Shown here piece by piece: positions 42,033-51,325 of a stretch of DNA of 64,000 nt (the first letter of the stretch is position 1; every line of letters starts with the position of its first letter). A model generated the notes under the pieces. It was not told the DNA's origin, searched no databases, and worked only from the letters and a program-made list of their open reading frames with translations. Source of the stretch: Candidatus Methanomethylophilus alvi Mx1201 (GTDB lineage: Archaea; Thermoplasmatota; Thermoplasmata; Methanomassiliicoccales; Methanomethylophilaceae). The DNA lies in assembly GCF_000300255.2 (NCBI RefSeq), contig NC_020913.1, positions 1,300,692 to 1,364,691 on the forward strand, given 5' to 3'. The translations under genes and the position numbers were made by a program.

Positions 42033-44155
42033 TCGACCGACCTTAACAATCTATCTTCCCATTCCCTGATCTTGGTCGGCTCGTCGAACCAATACTCCTC
42101 GAGAAGCGGGATGAGATCATGTACGACCATCGACCTGAGCGTCTTCTGGTCCACGGGTCCGCTGACCATCAGATAGCTATGCCCGATACAATACCCTCTG
42201 CCAAGAGAAGGGTCCGATTCGATGGCCGCATTCAGACTACGGACCGTCTCGACAAGCTTGTTCAGTTCTTTGCTTTTCTTCGACTCACAATATTCGATAA
42301 ATCCCTGCTGGGTCAATGCCGGCTCCAAGGTGAAGAACGAAAATCTGCGACGGAGGGCATAATCTATCATCGCCAGACTCCGATCCGCGGTATTCATCGT
42401 GCCGATGATATACAGGTTCTTGGGTATGGAGAACAACTCATCCTTGTACATCAGGCGGATGGATACCTTGCGTTTATCCGATTCGATGAGCATGAACAAC
42501 TCCCCGAAGATCTTGCTTATGTTTCCCCTGTTGATCTCGTCTATGATGAAGAAATAATCATTGTCCTCATCCGCTTCCGCCTTTTTACAGAATGAATAGA
42601 ACGGCCCGTCCTTGATCTCATAACCTTCGGATGTCGGACGATACCCCATGATGAAGTCCTCGTACCCATAGCTTTGATGGAATTGGACTGTCATGATGCG
42701 ATTAGGGTCTATTTCACCCATGAATGAGCATGCCAATCTCTTGGCGGCATAGGTCTTGCCAACACCTGGAGGGCCTTGGAGGATGATATTCTTCTTCATC
42801 CTCAGACGATCCACCAGATCGTCGTACATCTCTTCGTCCATGAATACATCGTTCAGAAAATCGCTCCTGGAGTACTCCTCGCATCCGACAACCTTCTCCT
42901 CTTCCTCATAGTCGTCCGTTTTATCATAAAGTGCATTCAATTTCTCAACATATCCGGTATATGCCGTGACATCCGTGAGGACCTTCGTTATCGCTTTTCC
43001 GGGATGGGGCCTAAGTCCATTGTTGGTCCAGCGCACCTTCCTGATATTGACATATCCGTCCGAACGGTTCGGATCATAGATGTAGTCCGATTCCACGATA
43101 CCTTTTCCGATGACCGCATCCGTTCCGTATTTCGCGAAGATCACATCCCCCAGCTGGATTTCGTGGACGAATTGCCATGTTTCCAAGGATGCCATCTTAT
43201 ACGACCTCCCATCATCCCTCGCTTCCATAAAGGCCTCCCGCATATCGCTTCTGGAACCGTATTCCCTCAGATCCCCGAGTTCCTCCCTTGATATGGCCAT
43301 GATGCCCTCTTTGTAGAATTCCTCCCATTTCAAGGACCCGTAACCGGGGGAATAGATCCAATAGTGGGTGACCCTTACACCCCCATCGCCGAGAACGCCT
43401 GTCTCCGCAACTTTCTCCGAACGGATCTGCTCGTTAACGGTCTCGGATGTGATGTATGCATCATATGAGATATCGGGAAGGGAGCCGTACTCCATCCCTC
43501 CGGTCCTGATGCCGTCAAGAAGCAGATCGCAGAATCTCAGATAGTCCTCCCCGCCGATCGCGGTTCCGAACTTCGACGGAACGATCTTCTTCGTTTCGAA
43601 GAACCATCTGTTACGACCGTCCAGACTTATGTACCTGTTGGGGCGGATCCAAAACAGCCCCATGGTCAAATTCCATTTGACTTTTCTCTGATTGACCGCC
43701 TTATCATAGAATTCGATCAATCTCCTACGGTCGTCGATAGAACCCGTACCCTCGTATGATATCGCGGATTCGAACAACTCCCACAAAGTATCCAGGTCTT
43801 CCTGCGTATGCTTTTCGATATCGTAGAACAAAGCGTTTATCGAGTTGAGAACCGGGATACCGTCAAAAGACGTCGGTTCGTCGACATTCGTTCCGAAGGC
43901 TCCTGACAGGGCGTGGATGATCTTTTTCCTAACCTGCGGAGTATTCGCCCTGTTGAATAAGGCCATCACGGAGAACGGATCGATATCCTTAGGGGTTTTG
44001 CCATCCGCGGTCAGTCTTGGAAGGTTGATGCCCGCCTCATCATAGGAACGGACTATTTTCTCTACAAGGTCTTCTCTGTTGTTCTTGAAATGCAGAAGCC
44101 CGTCGGCAAAATGTTTGTAGAATTCCGTCCAGTCGTAGTTCCCTTTATCGGCCAT
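42029..44155 (-). CDS. mcrB: McrB: AAA GTPase of the McrBC restriction system
   Basis: A 708-residue protein. The N-terminal 300 residues are a recognition region of unknown family (WTEFYKHFADGLLHFKNN...). A middle EVE-like domain follows (VIFAKYGTDAVIGKGIV...VNIRKVRWTNNG) that could read modified bases. The C-terminal McrB AAA motor has GPPGVGKT near 461-468, FIIDEINRGNISKIFGEL (McrB signature) and the sensor IIGTMNTADRSLAMID. McrB hydrolyses GTP, moves on DNA and activates the McrC nuclease. Start: ATG 44155 (MADKGNYD). Because mcrC is disrupted, the system is probably inactive or altered. Confidence 0.93.
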   Translation of the reverse strand: MADKGNYDWTEFYKHFADGLLHFKNNREDLVEKIVRSYDEAGINLPRLTADGKTPKDIDPFSVMALFNRANTPQVRKKIIHALSGAFGTNVDEPTSFDGIPVLNSINALFYDIEKHTQEDLDTLWELFESAISYEGTGSIDDRRRLIEFYDKAVNQRKVKWNLTMGLFWIRPNRYISLDGRNRWFFETKKIVPSKFGTAIGGEDYLRFCDLLLDGIRTGGMEYGSLPDISYDAYITSETVNEQIRSEKVAETGVLGDGGVRVTHYWIYSPGYGSLKWEEFYKEGIMAISREELGDLREYGSRSDMREAFMEARDDGRSYKMASLETWQFVHEIQLGDVIFAKYGTDAVIGKGIVESDYIYDPNRSDGYVNIRKVRWTNNGLRPHPGKAITKVLTDVTAYTGYVEKLNALYDKTDDYEEEEKVVGCEEYSRSDFLNDVFMDEEMYDDLVDRLRMKKNIILQGPPGVGKTYAAKRLACSFMGEIDPNRIMTVQFHQSYGYEDFIMGYRPTSEGYEIKDGPFYSFCKKAEADEDNDYFFIIDEINRGNISKIFGELFMLIESDKRKVSIRLMYKDELFSIPKNLYIIGTMNTADRSLAMIDYALRRRFSFFTLEPALTQQGFIEYCESKKSKELNKLVETVRSLNAAIESDPSLGRGYCIGHSYLMVSGPVDQKTLRSMVVHDLIPLLEEYWFDEPTKIREWEDRLLRSVE

Positions 44156-44444
44156 ATCATCCTTCCGTTGGAATTCCATGACCGTCGGCCATATATTTCA
44201 GTTTAGCAAAGAAACTTTCAAGATCGATGCCCGACAGAGGCCGTAATGCATCTGAAACAATGATGCGAAACTCGGCATCTATAAACAAACATCATGCACG
44301 GTGCATAATACCCAGACCGTCGGATACATGGATCCATGGTGCTCTCGGGAATGCTTTTGGACGGACATGACATGTCGTGAATGGTGCTGATCTAGGACCG
44401 ATCGTCTCCATTTATACGATTCCGGATCGGCGGAAACCCCGGGA

Positions 44445-45764
44445 TCACTCCGACTTGTCGGTCAGATACTCCAGGAAATCCAGGGCCGGGTCGGTGAACG
44501 CCTCGTCCTCGGGGGTCACCTCCACCGACACCACCTCGCACAGGAAGGCCAGTATCGCCATGACCAATGCAATGAGGCACAGCGTCTGGTACTGCCCCAC
44601 CGTCCTCTCCGCGACCACGAACCCGCAGGTGGCCACGGCCAACGCTCCCCCTATGAACGTGAACGTGTGGAGGGAGGCGACGGATAGACCGGACATGGAC
44701 GCCGGGAACGCCTCCTTCACCTGTGCCACGGTGGATACCAGGAATCCCGAGAAGAAACCGAACAGGAAGTTGAGCACCCCCTGGAAGAGCATGCCTGATG
44801 CCACATCCTGACCGACCGTCGCCCACATGACCGCCCAGGCCAATGCATACCCCCCGGTGCCGATCAGGCACACGGTCTTCCTGGACCTTATGACCTTATC
44901 GGACAGCAGACCGCCTATGGGACATCCGACTATCGTACCCACCCCGATCAGGGTGACCATTATACTGGAACTGTGGAGGTCGTAGCCGTATACCGATATG
45001 TAGAACGACCCGGCCTGCGACGCCTGCCACATCATCATGGTCCCGAAGAAGAAGAACATGCTGAGTGCCAGAGGCCAGAACCTCATCCTGCCTCCGAAGA
45101 TCGTCCTGAGGGCCTCCATCGTACCGACCTTCTTCTCGGCCTCGTGGTCGACCTCGGGAAGACCTCTTTCGGCCGGACGGTCGCGGACGAAGAGCCAGCA
45201 CAGACAGGCGACCGCCACGGTGATGACCGCCAGGATCATGTAGGTGTCCCCGATGCCGAACAGGTCCACCATGAGGACCATGGGGGTCGCGGCCGCTATG
45301 GCCCCGATGTTCCCGATGAGGAGGATCACCCCGTTCATGGTGGCGAACTGGTCCCTCTTGAACCAAAGTGCCAGCACTTTCACCATGGGTATGAACACCA
45401 CCGCGGCGCCCAACCCTATGACGAACTTGCCGAGGACCATCAGGGAGAAGTTGTCCACATATGCGGAGACCGCACTGAGGACGGAACCGAGCGCTATGAG
45501 TGCGATGAAGACCGACGCCGCCTTCCTGGGACCGAAACGGTCCGTTATTATCCCGCTGGGTATCTGCATCAGGGTATACGCATAAAGATAGGAGGAGGCC
45601 AGGAGGGCCACGGATGTGGTACCCACCCCGTAATAATCCTCGAACGTATCCGACAGTGCTCCGCCGGTGGTGCGGTGCAGGTATACCATGAAATATGCCA
45701 GTGCCAATATTGCAAATGCGGCCCAGCCATAACGTGCGATGCGCTTACTCTCGTCTGCAGTCAT
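44445..45764 (-). CDS. MFS transporter
   Basis: A 439-residue major facilitator with 12 predicted helices. The loop 2-3 signature GIITDRFGPRKAASVFI (D-R-x-G-R-R/K type) is near residue 72, and a second IGGLLSDKVIRSRKTV lies in the other half. It resembles the nitrate/nitrite- or organic-anion-type permeases, but the substrate cannot be assigned. A cytoplasmic loop with RPAERGLPEVDHEAEKK separates the halves. It is transcribed divergently from the methyltransferase operon. The upstream palindrome GAACATGTTC at 45836-45845 could regulate it. Confidence 0.88.
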   Translation of the reverse strand: MTADESKRIARYGWAAFAILALAYFMVYLHRTTGGALSDTFEDYYGVGTTSVALLASSYLYAYTLMQIPSGIITDRFGPRKAASVFIALIALGSVLSAVSAYVDNFSLMVLGKFVIGLGAAVVFIPMVKVLALWFKRDQFATMNGVILLIGNIGAIAAATPMVLMVDLFGIGDTYMILAVITVAVACLCWLFVRDRPAERGLPEVDHEAEKKVGTMEALRTIFGGRMRFWPLALSMFFFFGTMMMWQASQAGSFYISVYGYDLHSSSIMVTLIGVGTIVGCPIGGLLSDKVIRSRKTVCLIGTGGYALAWAVMWATVGQDVASGMLFQGVLNFLFGFFSGFLVSTVAQVKEAFPASMSGLSVASLHTFTFIGGALAVATCGFVVAERTVGQYQTLCLIALVMAILAFLCEVVSVEVTPEDEAFTDPALDFLEYLTDKSE

Positions 45765-45835
45765 GAGGGATCTTCCGATTAACAGCCTTGAAGTTTTGTC
45801 TTACCAATATTGACGACTGTAATAGTTGTAAGTGC

Positions 45836-45889
45836 GAACATGTTCAAAATTAAATCCACCTATATATTAATGATGTGTCCCATATAGGT
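45836..45889. promoter_or_regulatory. Two palindromes in the MFS / methyltransferase intergenic region
   Basis: GAACATGTTC at 45836-45845 is a perfect 10-bp palindrome. ACCTATAT (45858-45865) and ATATAGGT (45882-45889) form 8-bp inverted arms with a 16-base spacer. Around them are AT-rich TATA-like stretches (TATATATTAA, TTTTATTTTTATAC). The region separates divergent genes, so it probably holds both promoters and operator sites for a regulator of the methyltransferase operon. The rest of 45,765-46,062 shows no gene. Confidence 0.45.
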
Positions 45890-46062
45890 TTTATTTTTAT
45901 ACTAATGGATAGAAAAATCCAATAACAACATCCAATCGGACAGACCATGGGAGACCGAATCCCCACAGGCCCTCCATGTTCGTAGTAGGTTTTAGGACAG
46001 ATAAAACCGATGTCAAATCAACTGTCGACATCCCGACGATGATGACAGGACGGAGGTAGAAG

Positions 46063-47184
46063 ATGACTCAGGAAATGACACCTACGAGACGCGCACTCGC
46101 CGCCGTTCTCGGAGGAAGGACCGACTACGTACCGCCGGCCAACCCGTTGGCCCAGACAACCAAGGACCTCATGGAGTTCTGTGGGGCCACATGGCCCAAG
46201 GCCCACAGGGACCCGGTCATGATGGCCGACCTGGCGGCGGCACCGTACGAAGTGTGCGGCATAGAGGCGGCCAGACCGCAGTTCGACATATCGCTGGAGG
46301 CGGAGGTGCTCGGATGCAGGTTGGATTGGAACAAGCCGGACAGACCCCCGGTGACCGGTCCCGCCTACAAGGATCCGAAGGACATCTCGTGGGACGGTGG
46401 ATTCTACAAGAAGGGAAGGGCGGCGGTCGTCTTGGACGCGATAAAGATCCTCCGCGAGAGGTACTGCGGCGACCTTCCAATCATACCGGTGATAACGGCC
46501 CCGTTCACCGTGGCCGGGCACATAATGGGCGTCGAGAAGCTGGTGATGATGACGGTCACCGACCCGGAGAAGGCCCACGAGGCCATCGATGCGGCCACCG
46601 ATTTCTGCATAGAATACGGAAGACAGCAGGTGGCGGCAGGGGCGCACATCCTGTTCCCCGCCGATCCGTCGGCATCGGGGGACCTGATCTCCCCCGAGAC
46701 GTACAAGGAGTTCGTCCTCCCCTACCACAGGAAGTTCGCAAGGGCCGTCAGCGCCCCCAAGATACTGCACATGTGCGGACACACGGAGAAGCTTCTGAAG
46801 CACATAAGGGAGAGCGGCATGGACTGCTTCTCCTTCGACGCCCCGCCGGCATGGCTGGTCAGGGCCGAACTGGGGAACAGGATGCAGTGCCTGGGCAGTC
46901 TGGACGTCATCGACCTCATGCCCAACGGGACCCCCGAGCAGGTGTATGCCAGGACAGCGGAGTGCATCAGGGAGGGGGTGGATGTGGTAGGTACTGCATG
47001 CGACGTCTCCAACGGCACCCCGCTGGAGAACCTCAAGGCGTATGTCAGGGCATGCAGGGAGACCCCCATACCCGATCCGAACGAAGTGGAGGACTGCGTC
47101 CGCGCCATCGGTGCGGCGAGGGCCAAGATGCTGAGGTCCGGCAAGGTGGCCGAGGCCGCAGGGGAAGAAGGAGGTGTGTTCTGA
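46063..47184 (+). CDS. Methylcobalamin:coenzyme M methyltransferase (MtaA/MtbA family)
   Basis: A 373-residue member of the uroporphyrinogen decarboxylase-fold methyltransferases. The zinc ligands are visible in HMCGHTEKL (His-x-Cys, near residue 233), and a third cysteine occurs in [14 protein letters not shown] near 315. It moves a methyl group from a corrinoid protein to coenzyme M, giving methyl-CoM for methane production. A GGACGGAGGT ribosome-binding site precedes the ATG. Its stop overlaps the ATG of the corrinoid protein (TGATG). Whether it is methanol- (MtaA) or methylamine-type (MtbA) cannot be decided. Confidence 0.9.
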   Translation: MTQEMTPTRRALAAVLGGRTDYVPPANPLAQTTKDLMEFCGATWPKAHRDPVMMADLAAAPYEVCGIEAARPQFDISLEAEVLGCRLDWNKPDRPPVTGPAYKDPKDISWDGGFYKKGRAAVVLDAIKILRERYCGDLPIIPVITAPFTVAGHIMGVEKLVMMTVTDPEKAHEAIDAATDFCIEYGRQQVAAGAHILFPADPSASGDLISPETYKEFVLPYHRKFARAVSAPKILHMCGHTEKLLKHIRESGMDCFSFDAPPAWLVRAELGNRMQCLGSLDVIDLMPNGTPEQVYARTAECIREGVDVVGTACDVSNGTPLENLKAYVRACRETPIPDPNEVEDCVRAIGAARAKMLRSGKVAEAAGEEGGVF

Positions 47185-48008
47185 TGCATATGGATCTGGT
47201 CATGGAACAGGTCCTGAGGATGCGCATGGAGGATCCGGTGCTCTACAGGAAGCTGATAGCCGAAGGAGAGGCGATAGAACTCGGATATCTGGGACTGGAG
47301 GATTCCCGGAACAGGGTGGATGCGGAGAAGCTGAAGAACGAGTACTTCCCGGAGGACCCGTCGTATGCCGCCGCGTCCCAGGGGGTGCTGGACGGGAAGA
47401 GGAAGGACGTGGAGACGGCCGTCCGGAAGCTCCTGGATTCCGGGAAGGACCCCGTGGACGTAGTCACCCACGCCCTCATGCCGGGGATACAGGTCCAATG
47501 CGAGATGTACGACCTGGGCAAGGCGTTCGTGCCGGAGATACTGATGTCCAACGACGCCATGCAGGCGGGCATCAAGATGTGCCAGATGAAGCAGGGGGAT
47601 GTCCCCAGCAAGGGGAATGTGGCGTCGTTCGTCGCCGAGGGGGACCTCCACGACATAGGCAAGAACATCTGTGCCGCCATCATGCGCGCCAACGGATATA
47701 ACGTCGTGGACCTCGGGAGGGACGTACCTGCGTCCAAGGTCCTGGAGGCCGTCAGAGAGAACGGCATCCAACTCGTCTGCGGGTCGACCCTGATGAGTAC
47801 GACCAAGAAGGGGCTGGTCGACACCGCCGGAATGCTGGAGACTGAGAAGACGGGGGTATCGGTGGCATGCGGCGGTGCGGCCGTGTCCAAGGCGTTCGTG
47901 GACACCTTCGGCAACGCCGTATACACCAAGACCCCGTTGGAGACGGTGCACGTGGCCACCGGAATATGCTCCGAGGACAAGAGGTGGACGGACTTCCGCA
48001 GGAAGTGA
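47184..48008 (+). CDS. Methyltransferase corrinoid protein (MtaC/MtbC family)
   Basis: A 274-residue cobamide-binding protein. A helical cap domain (about residues 1-140) precedes a Rossmann-type B12 domain with the D-x-H-x2-G motif VAEGDLHDIGKNICAA near residues 150-164. GSTLMSTTKKGL and VACGGAAVSKAF are the later S-x-L and G-G loops. His in DLHDIG is the lower cobalt ligand. It carries the methyl group from a substrate-specific methyltransferase to MtaA/MtbA. It is about 50 residues longer than typical MtbC, with an N-terminal extension. No substrate methyltransferase gene is adjacent. Confidence 0.9.
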   Translation: MHMDLVMEQVLRMRMEDPVLYRKLIAEGEAIELGYLGLEDSRNRVDAEKLKNEYFPEDPSYAAASQGVLDGKRKDVETAVRKLLDSGKDPVDVVTHALMPGIQVQCEMYDLGKAFVPEILMSNDAMQAGIKMCQMKQGDVPSKGNVASFVAEGDLHDIGKNICAAIMRANGYNVVDLGRDVPASKVLEAVRENGIQLVCGSTLMSTTKKGLVDTAGMLETEKTGVSVACGGAAVSKAFVDTFGNAVYTKTPLETVHVATGICSEDKRWTDFRRK

Positions 48009-48024
48009 ATCGGACGTCTGGAAC

Positions 48025-49644
48025 ATGTGCAGGGAACAGGCCATAGCCATCGATATCGGGACGAGCGGCATACGCGGACAGCTCCTGGACCTCGGATCCG
48101 GGAAGGTCGTGAGGACGTATGTCACCACCCGTAACCCGGTCCCGGGATCGAACGTCATGGACCACCTGTCCTTCGCGATAGAGCGGGGACCGGGACTGGC
48201 ACGCGGGATCCTGCTGGACGCCGTACACGGCCTGGTGGCCGGCCTCTCCCCGGAGAGGTTGGTCCGCATAGGCGTGTGCGGCAACCCGATACAGCTGTCG
48301 CTGTTCTCCGGGACGGAGGTCAGGGACCTGGCATACGCTGGGAAGAACATGCTGTCGTCCCAGAACGTGGGGGAGGTCGACCGCAGCGGACGCATAGTCC
48401 CGGGCGACACGATAGGTCTGGCACATGACATCGAGGTCGTCATCCCCCCTGCCGTAAGGCACGAGATAGGGGCGGATGCGCTCGCCATGATGCTGAAATC
48501 GGGCTTCCTGGACGACGACATGTGCATGGTCACCGACTACGGGACGAACGCGGAGATGGCCCTCAAGGTGGGGGACGACATATATTCCGGATCCGCGGCC
48601 GCGGGACCCGCCCTCGAAGGACAGCAGATATCGTCCGGCATGCTGGCGGGACCCGGGGCCCTCTGCGACCTGGTACGTACACCGAGGGGATGGAGGGCGA
48701 AGGTCCTGGACCGCGACCTCGTGGCCCGGGACGGGCCCCTCCTGAACCTCCGCAGCGGAATCTCCAGGGCCGAGGGCATGGTCCCGACGGGCATCACCGG
48801 CACCGGGGTCGTCGCCCTGGTCTATGCGGGGATGCAGGATGGGCGCATAGAACCCCCGGAGATACGCGGAGGTCCGATAGAGGTGTCCCGCAGGATACGC
48901 TTCGGGGAGGAGGACCTGAAGGAAGCGGGTAAGGCCATAGGGGCCATCCGTGCCGGGCATATGTCCCTGATCGCAGCCGCCGGAATAGACGGCGGAGACG
49001 TATCCGTCATGTACATGGCAGGCGCATCCGGAACGTACGTGGACCCCGTCAAGGCTCAGGCCGTCGGCATAGTCCCGGCCGGGGCCGGGAGACTGGTACA
49101 GGTGGGCAACACCTCTCTGGCCTTGGCCAAGGACCTCGCCTTGGACCCCGACATGATAAAGCCTCTCAACGACCTCCGCGGAAGACTCCTGACCAAGCAC
49201 ATCATGTTCGCGGAGGACGACATGTTCCGCAGCCTGTACGTCTGCGAACTGGCACATTGGACGGAAGGGATGTCGGAACGGCGTTATTCCAAGGCGGTCG
49301 AGGACCTAGGGATCGTACTCCCTTCCGGGCCGCCTTCCGGACCGACGGTCGAAAGGAGGGTCGTCCGCGACATAGACGATGTAGGCGAGGGCATGACCGT
49401 GGCCGACTGCGGGACGTCGATGCATGCGTCGTGGGAATGCTCCGGATGCATGACCTGCGTACGCTCCTGTCCGGAGGATGCCTTGGCCTTCGAGGACGGG
49501 ATGTTCCGCATCGATACAGGGAGATGCCTCGGTACGGCATGCTGCCGCTGTCAGGAAGGCTGCCCTGAAAAAATATTCGACCAGGGATCGTTCTCCCTGG
49601 GACGGGGACCCGGGATCAGTCACCCGGACCGGCCCTGTTGTTGA
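48025..49644 (+). CDS. RamA-like corrinoid activation protein
   Basis: A 539-residue protein of the RamA/ASKHA-like (DUF4445) family. The N-terminal part has AIAIDIGTSGIRGQLLDLG (phosphate loop), VTDYGTNAEMALKVG and MYMAGASGTYVDP. The C-terminal ferredoxin-like domain has CSGCMTCVRSC and CLGTACCRCQEGC, enough for two [4Fe-4S] clusters. Such proteins use ATP to reduce inactive Co(II) corrinoid to Co(I). It has no N-terminal [2Fe-2S] domain. The start at 48025 is chosen because it opens the fold. It is third in the methyltransferase operon (16-base gap) and overlaps the convergent nicotinate gene by 29 bases. Confidence 0.88.
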   Translation: MCREQAIAIDIGTSGIRGQLLDLGSGKVVRTYVTTRNPVPGSNVMDHLSFAIERGPGLARGILLDAVHGLVAGLSPERLVRIGVCGNPIQLSLFSGTEVRDLAYAGKNMLSSQNVGEVDRSGRIVPGDTIGLAHDIEVVIPPAVRHEIGADALAMMLKSGFLDDDMCMVTDYGTNAEMALKVGDDIYSGSAAAGPALEGQQISSGMLAGPGALCDLVRTPRGWRAKVLDRDLVARDGPLLNLRSGISRAEGMVPTGITGTGVVALVYAGMQDGRIEPPEIRGGPIEVSRRIRFGEEDLKEAGKAIGAIRAGHMSLIAAAGIDGGDVSVMYMAGASGTYVDPVKAQAVGIVPAGAGRLVQVGNTSLALAKDLALDPDMIKPLNDLRGRLLTKHIMFAEDDMFRSLYVCELAHWTEGMSERRYSKAVEDLGIVLPSGPPSGPTVERRVVRDIDDVGEGMTVADCGTSMHASWECSGCMTCVRSCPEDALAFEDGMFRIDTGRCLGTACCRCQEGCPEKIFDQGSFSLGRGPGISHPDRPCC

Positions 49645-51058
49645 GCATGTCCTGTTTCAGCTGCCAGAGCCTCTGGGACAGGTCCACGTAGTACTCCTGG
49701 GGATTGACGAACCTCTTGACCTCGTCCCACAGGGTGCCGATCTGCTCCTCGCAGTATCTCCTTATCTCCGGCAGGGATGGACTGTCATACACCCTCCTGC
49801 CGCCCTTGAAGACCTGCACCTGCAGCTCCTTGGCGATGAATCCGGACACCGTCTTCTTCTTCCAAGGCGCCTGCGGGTCGAAGAGGGTCAAAGGCACGGA
49901 GGGATCTACGGTCTCGTCCGCCAGACAGATCTGGTCGGCGATGGCCTTCCCGTCCCTGTCGAAGAGTCTGTAGACCTTCTTGAATCCCGGGGTGGTGATC
50001 TTGGCCGTGTTGTTGGAGATCTTGATCTTGGGGATTATCCTCCCCTCCCCGTCCTCGACGGCCGCCAATTTGTACACCCCTCCGAATACGGGGCTGCTGT
50101 GGGATGTGATCAGACGGTCCCCCACACCGAACGCGTCGATGCATGCTCCCTGGTCGATGAGGTCGCGGATGATGAATTCGTCAAGGGAGTTGGACGCCAC
50201 GATCCTGATGTCCTTCAGACCGGCGGCGTCCAGCATCTCCCTGGCCTTCCTGGTGAGGAACGCCAGGTCCCCGGAGTCGAGACGGATCCCTCCCTTCGTT
50301 ATCCCCGTGTCCTTGAAGGCCCTGATGGCGTTGGGGACCCCGCTCTCCAGGGCGTTGTAGGTGTCCACCAGGAGGACCGCGTTGGTGGGATAGAGCCTGC
50401 AGTACTCCACGAACGCGTCGTACTCGGTGTCGAACATCTGCACCCACGAGTGGGCCATGGTCCCGCTGGCGGGGATGCCGTAGACCTTGTCGGAGATCGT
50501 GCATGCGGTCCCGACACATCCTCCGATGTATGCGGCCCTCGCCCCCAGGATCGCCGCCTCGCTTCCCTGCGCCCTCCGGGAACCGAACTCCATGACCCCC
50601 CTGCCATCGGCGGCGCGCACGATACGGTTCGCCTTGGTGGCGATCAGACACTGATGGTTCAGGGTGAGGAGCAACAAGGTCTCCAGCATCTGCGCCTGGG
50701 CGGCCGGGGCCCTCACGGTGACGATCGGCTCCCCCGGGAATATCGGAGTGCCTTCGGGGACGGCGTAGACGTCCCCCGTGAATCTGAATCCGCGCAGATA
50801 GTCCAGGAACTTCTCCCCGAAGGTCCCTTTGGAACGGAAGAACTCTATGTCCGACTCGTCGAAACGCATGTTCTCTATGCGCTCGACGATCTGCTCCAGA
50901 CCGGCCATTATGGCGAAGCCGCCGTTGTCCGGCACGTTGCGGAAGAACATGTCGAAGTATACGATGCGGTCCGACAGACCCGCCTCCACGTAGCCGTTGG
51001 CCATCGTGTATTCGTAGTAGTCGCACAGGAGTGTCAGATTCGTTACGTCCTTCGACAT
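49616..51058 (-). CDS. pncB: Nicotinate phosphoribosyltransferase
   Basis: A 480-residue enzyme of the NAPRTase family, which makes nicotinate mononucleotide from nicotinate and PRPP in NAD salvage. It has the N-terminal LLCDYYEYTMANGYVEAG, MEFGSRRAQGSEAAILGARAAYIGG (substrate loop), IRLDSGDLAFLTRKAREM and VGDRLITSHSSPVFGGVYKL (phosphate site). The C-terminal 60 residues are helical. The start at 51058 (MSKDVTN) follows the family; an ATG at 51076 is possible. The very long open frame extending to 53257 in this reading is only the antisense of the FUSC gene. Upstream AT-rich DNA (51180-51300) holds divergent promoters. Confidence 0.93.
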   Translation of the reverse strand: MSKDVTNLTLLCDYYEYTMANGYVEAGLSDRIVYFDMFFRNVPDNGGFAIMAGLEQIVERIENMRFDESDIEFFRSKGTFGEKFLDYLRGFRFTGDVYAVPEGTPIFPGEPIVTVRAPAAQAQMLETLLLLTLNHQCLIATKANRIVRAADGRGVMEFGSRRAQGSEAAILGARAAYIGGCVGTACTISDKVYGIPASGTMAHSWVQMFDTEYDAFVEYCRLYPTNAVLLVDTYNALESGVPNAIRAFKDTGITKGGIRLDSGDLAFLTRKAREMLDAAGLKDIRIVASNSLDEFIIRDLIDQGACIDAFGVGDRLITSHSSPVFGGVYKLAAVEDGEGRIIPKIKISNNTAKITTPGFKKVYRLFDRDGKAIADQICLADETVDPSVPLTLFDPQAPWKKKTVSGFIAKELQVQVFKGGRRVYDSPSLPEIRRYCEEQIGTLWDEVKRFVNPQEYYVDLSQRLWQLKQDMLNNRAGPGD

Positions 51059-51325
51059 GGGATCAGTACCCTGCATTATCCCAGGCGGATAGATATTTAT
51101 TTGCACGGGTCCGGAGAACCCGATATCGTCCAGCGTAAAACCGCCGTCGGAGACGGGACGGGCCGCTCCGCCTTTATAATAAGGCACCTTCTTTCGGAAC
51201 AGGTTAACATCACCCTCCAAAGACGGCGGATTGAGACCATATTCGGTTGAAGTTAATATAAAAATATGACGTTTCGGCCTGTTCGGACATAGGGTTAAAA
51301 TATCGGGTCCCGTAAACTTCCCGCT

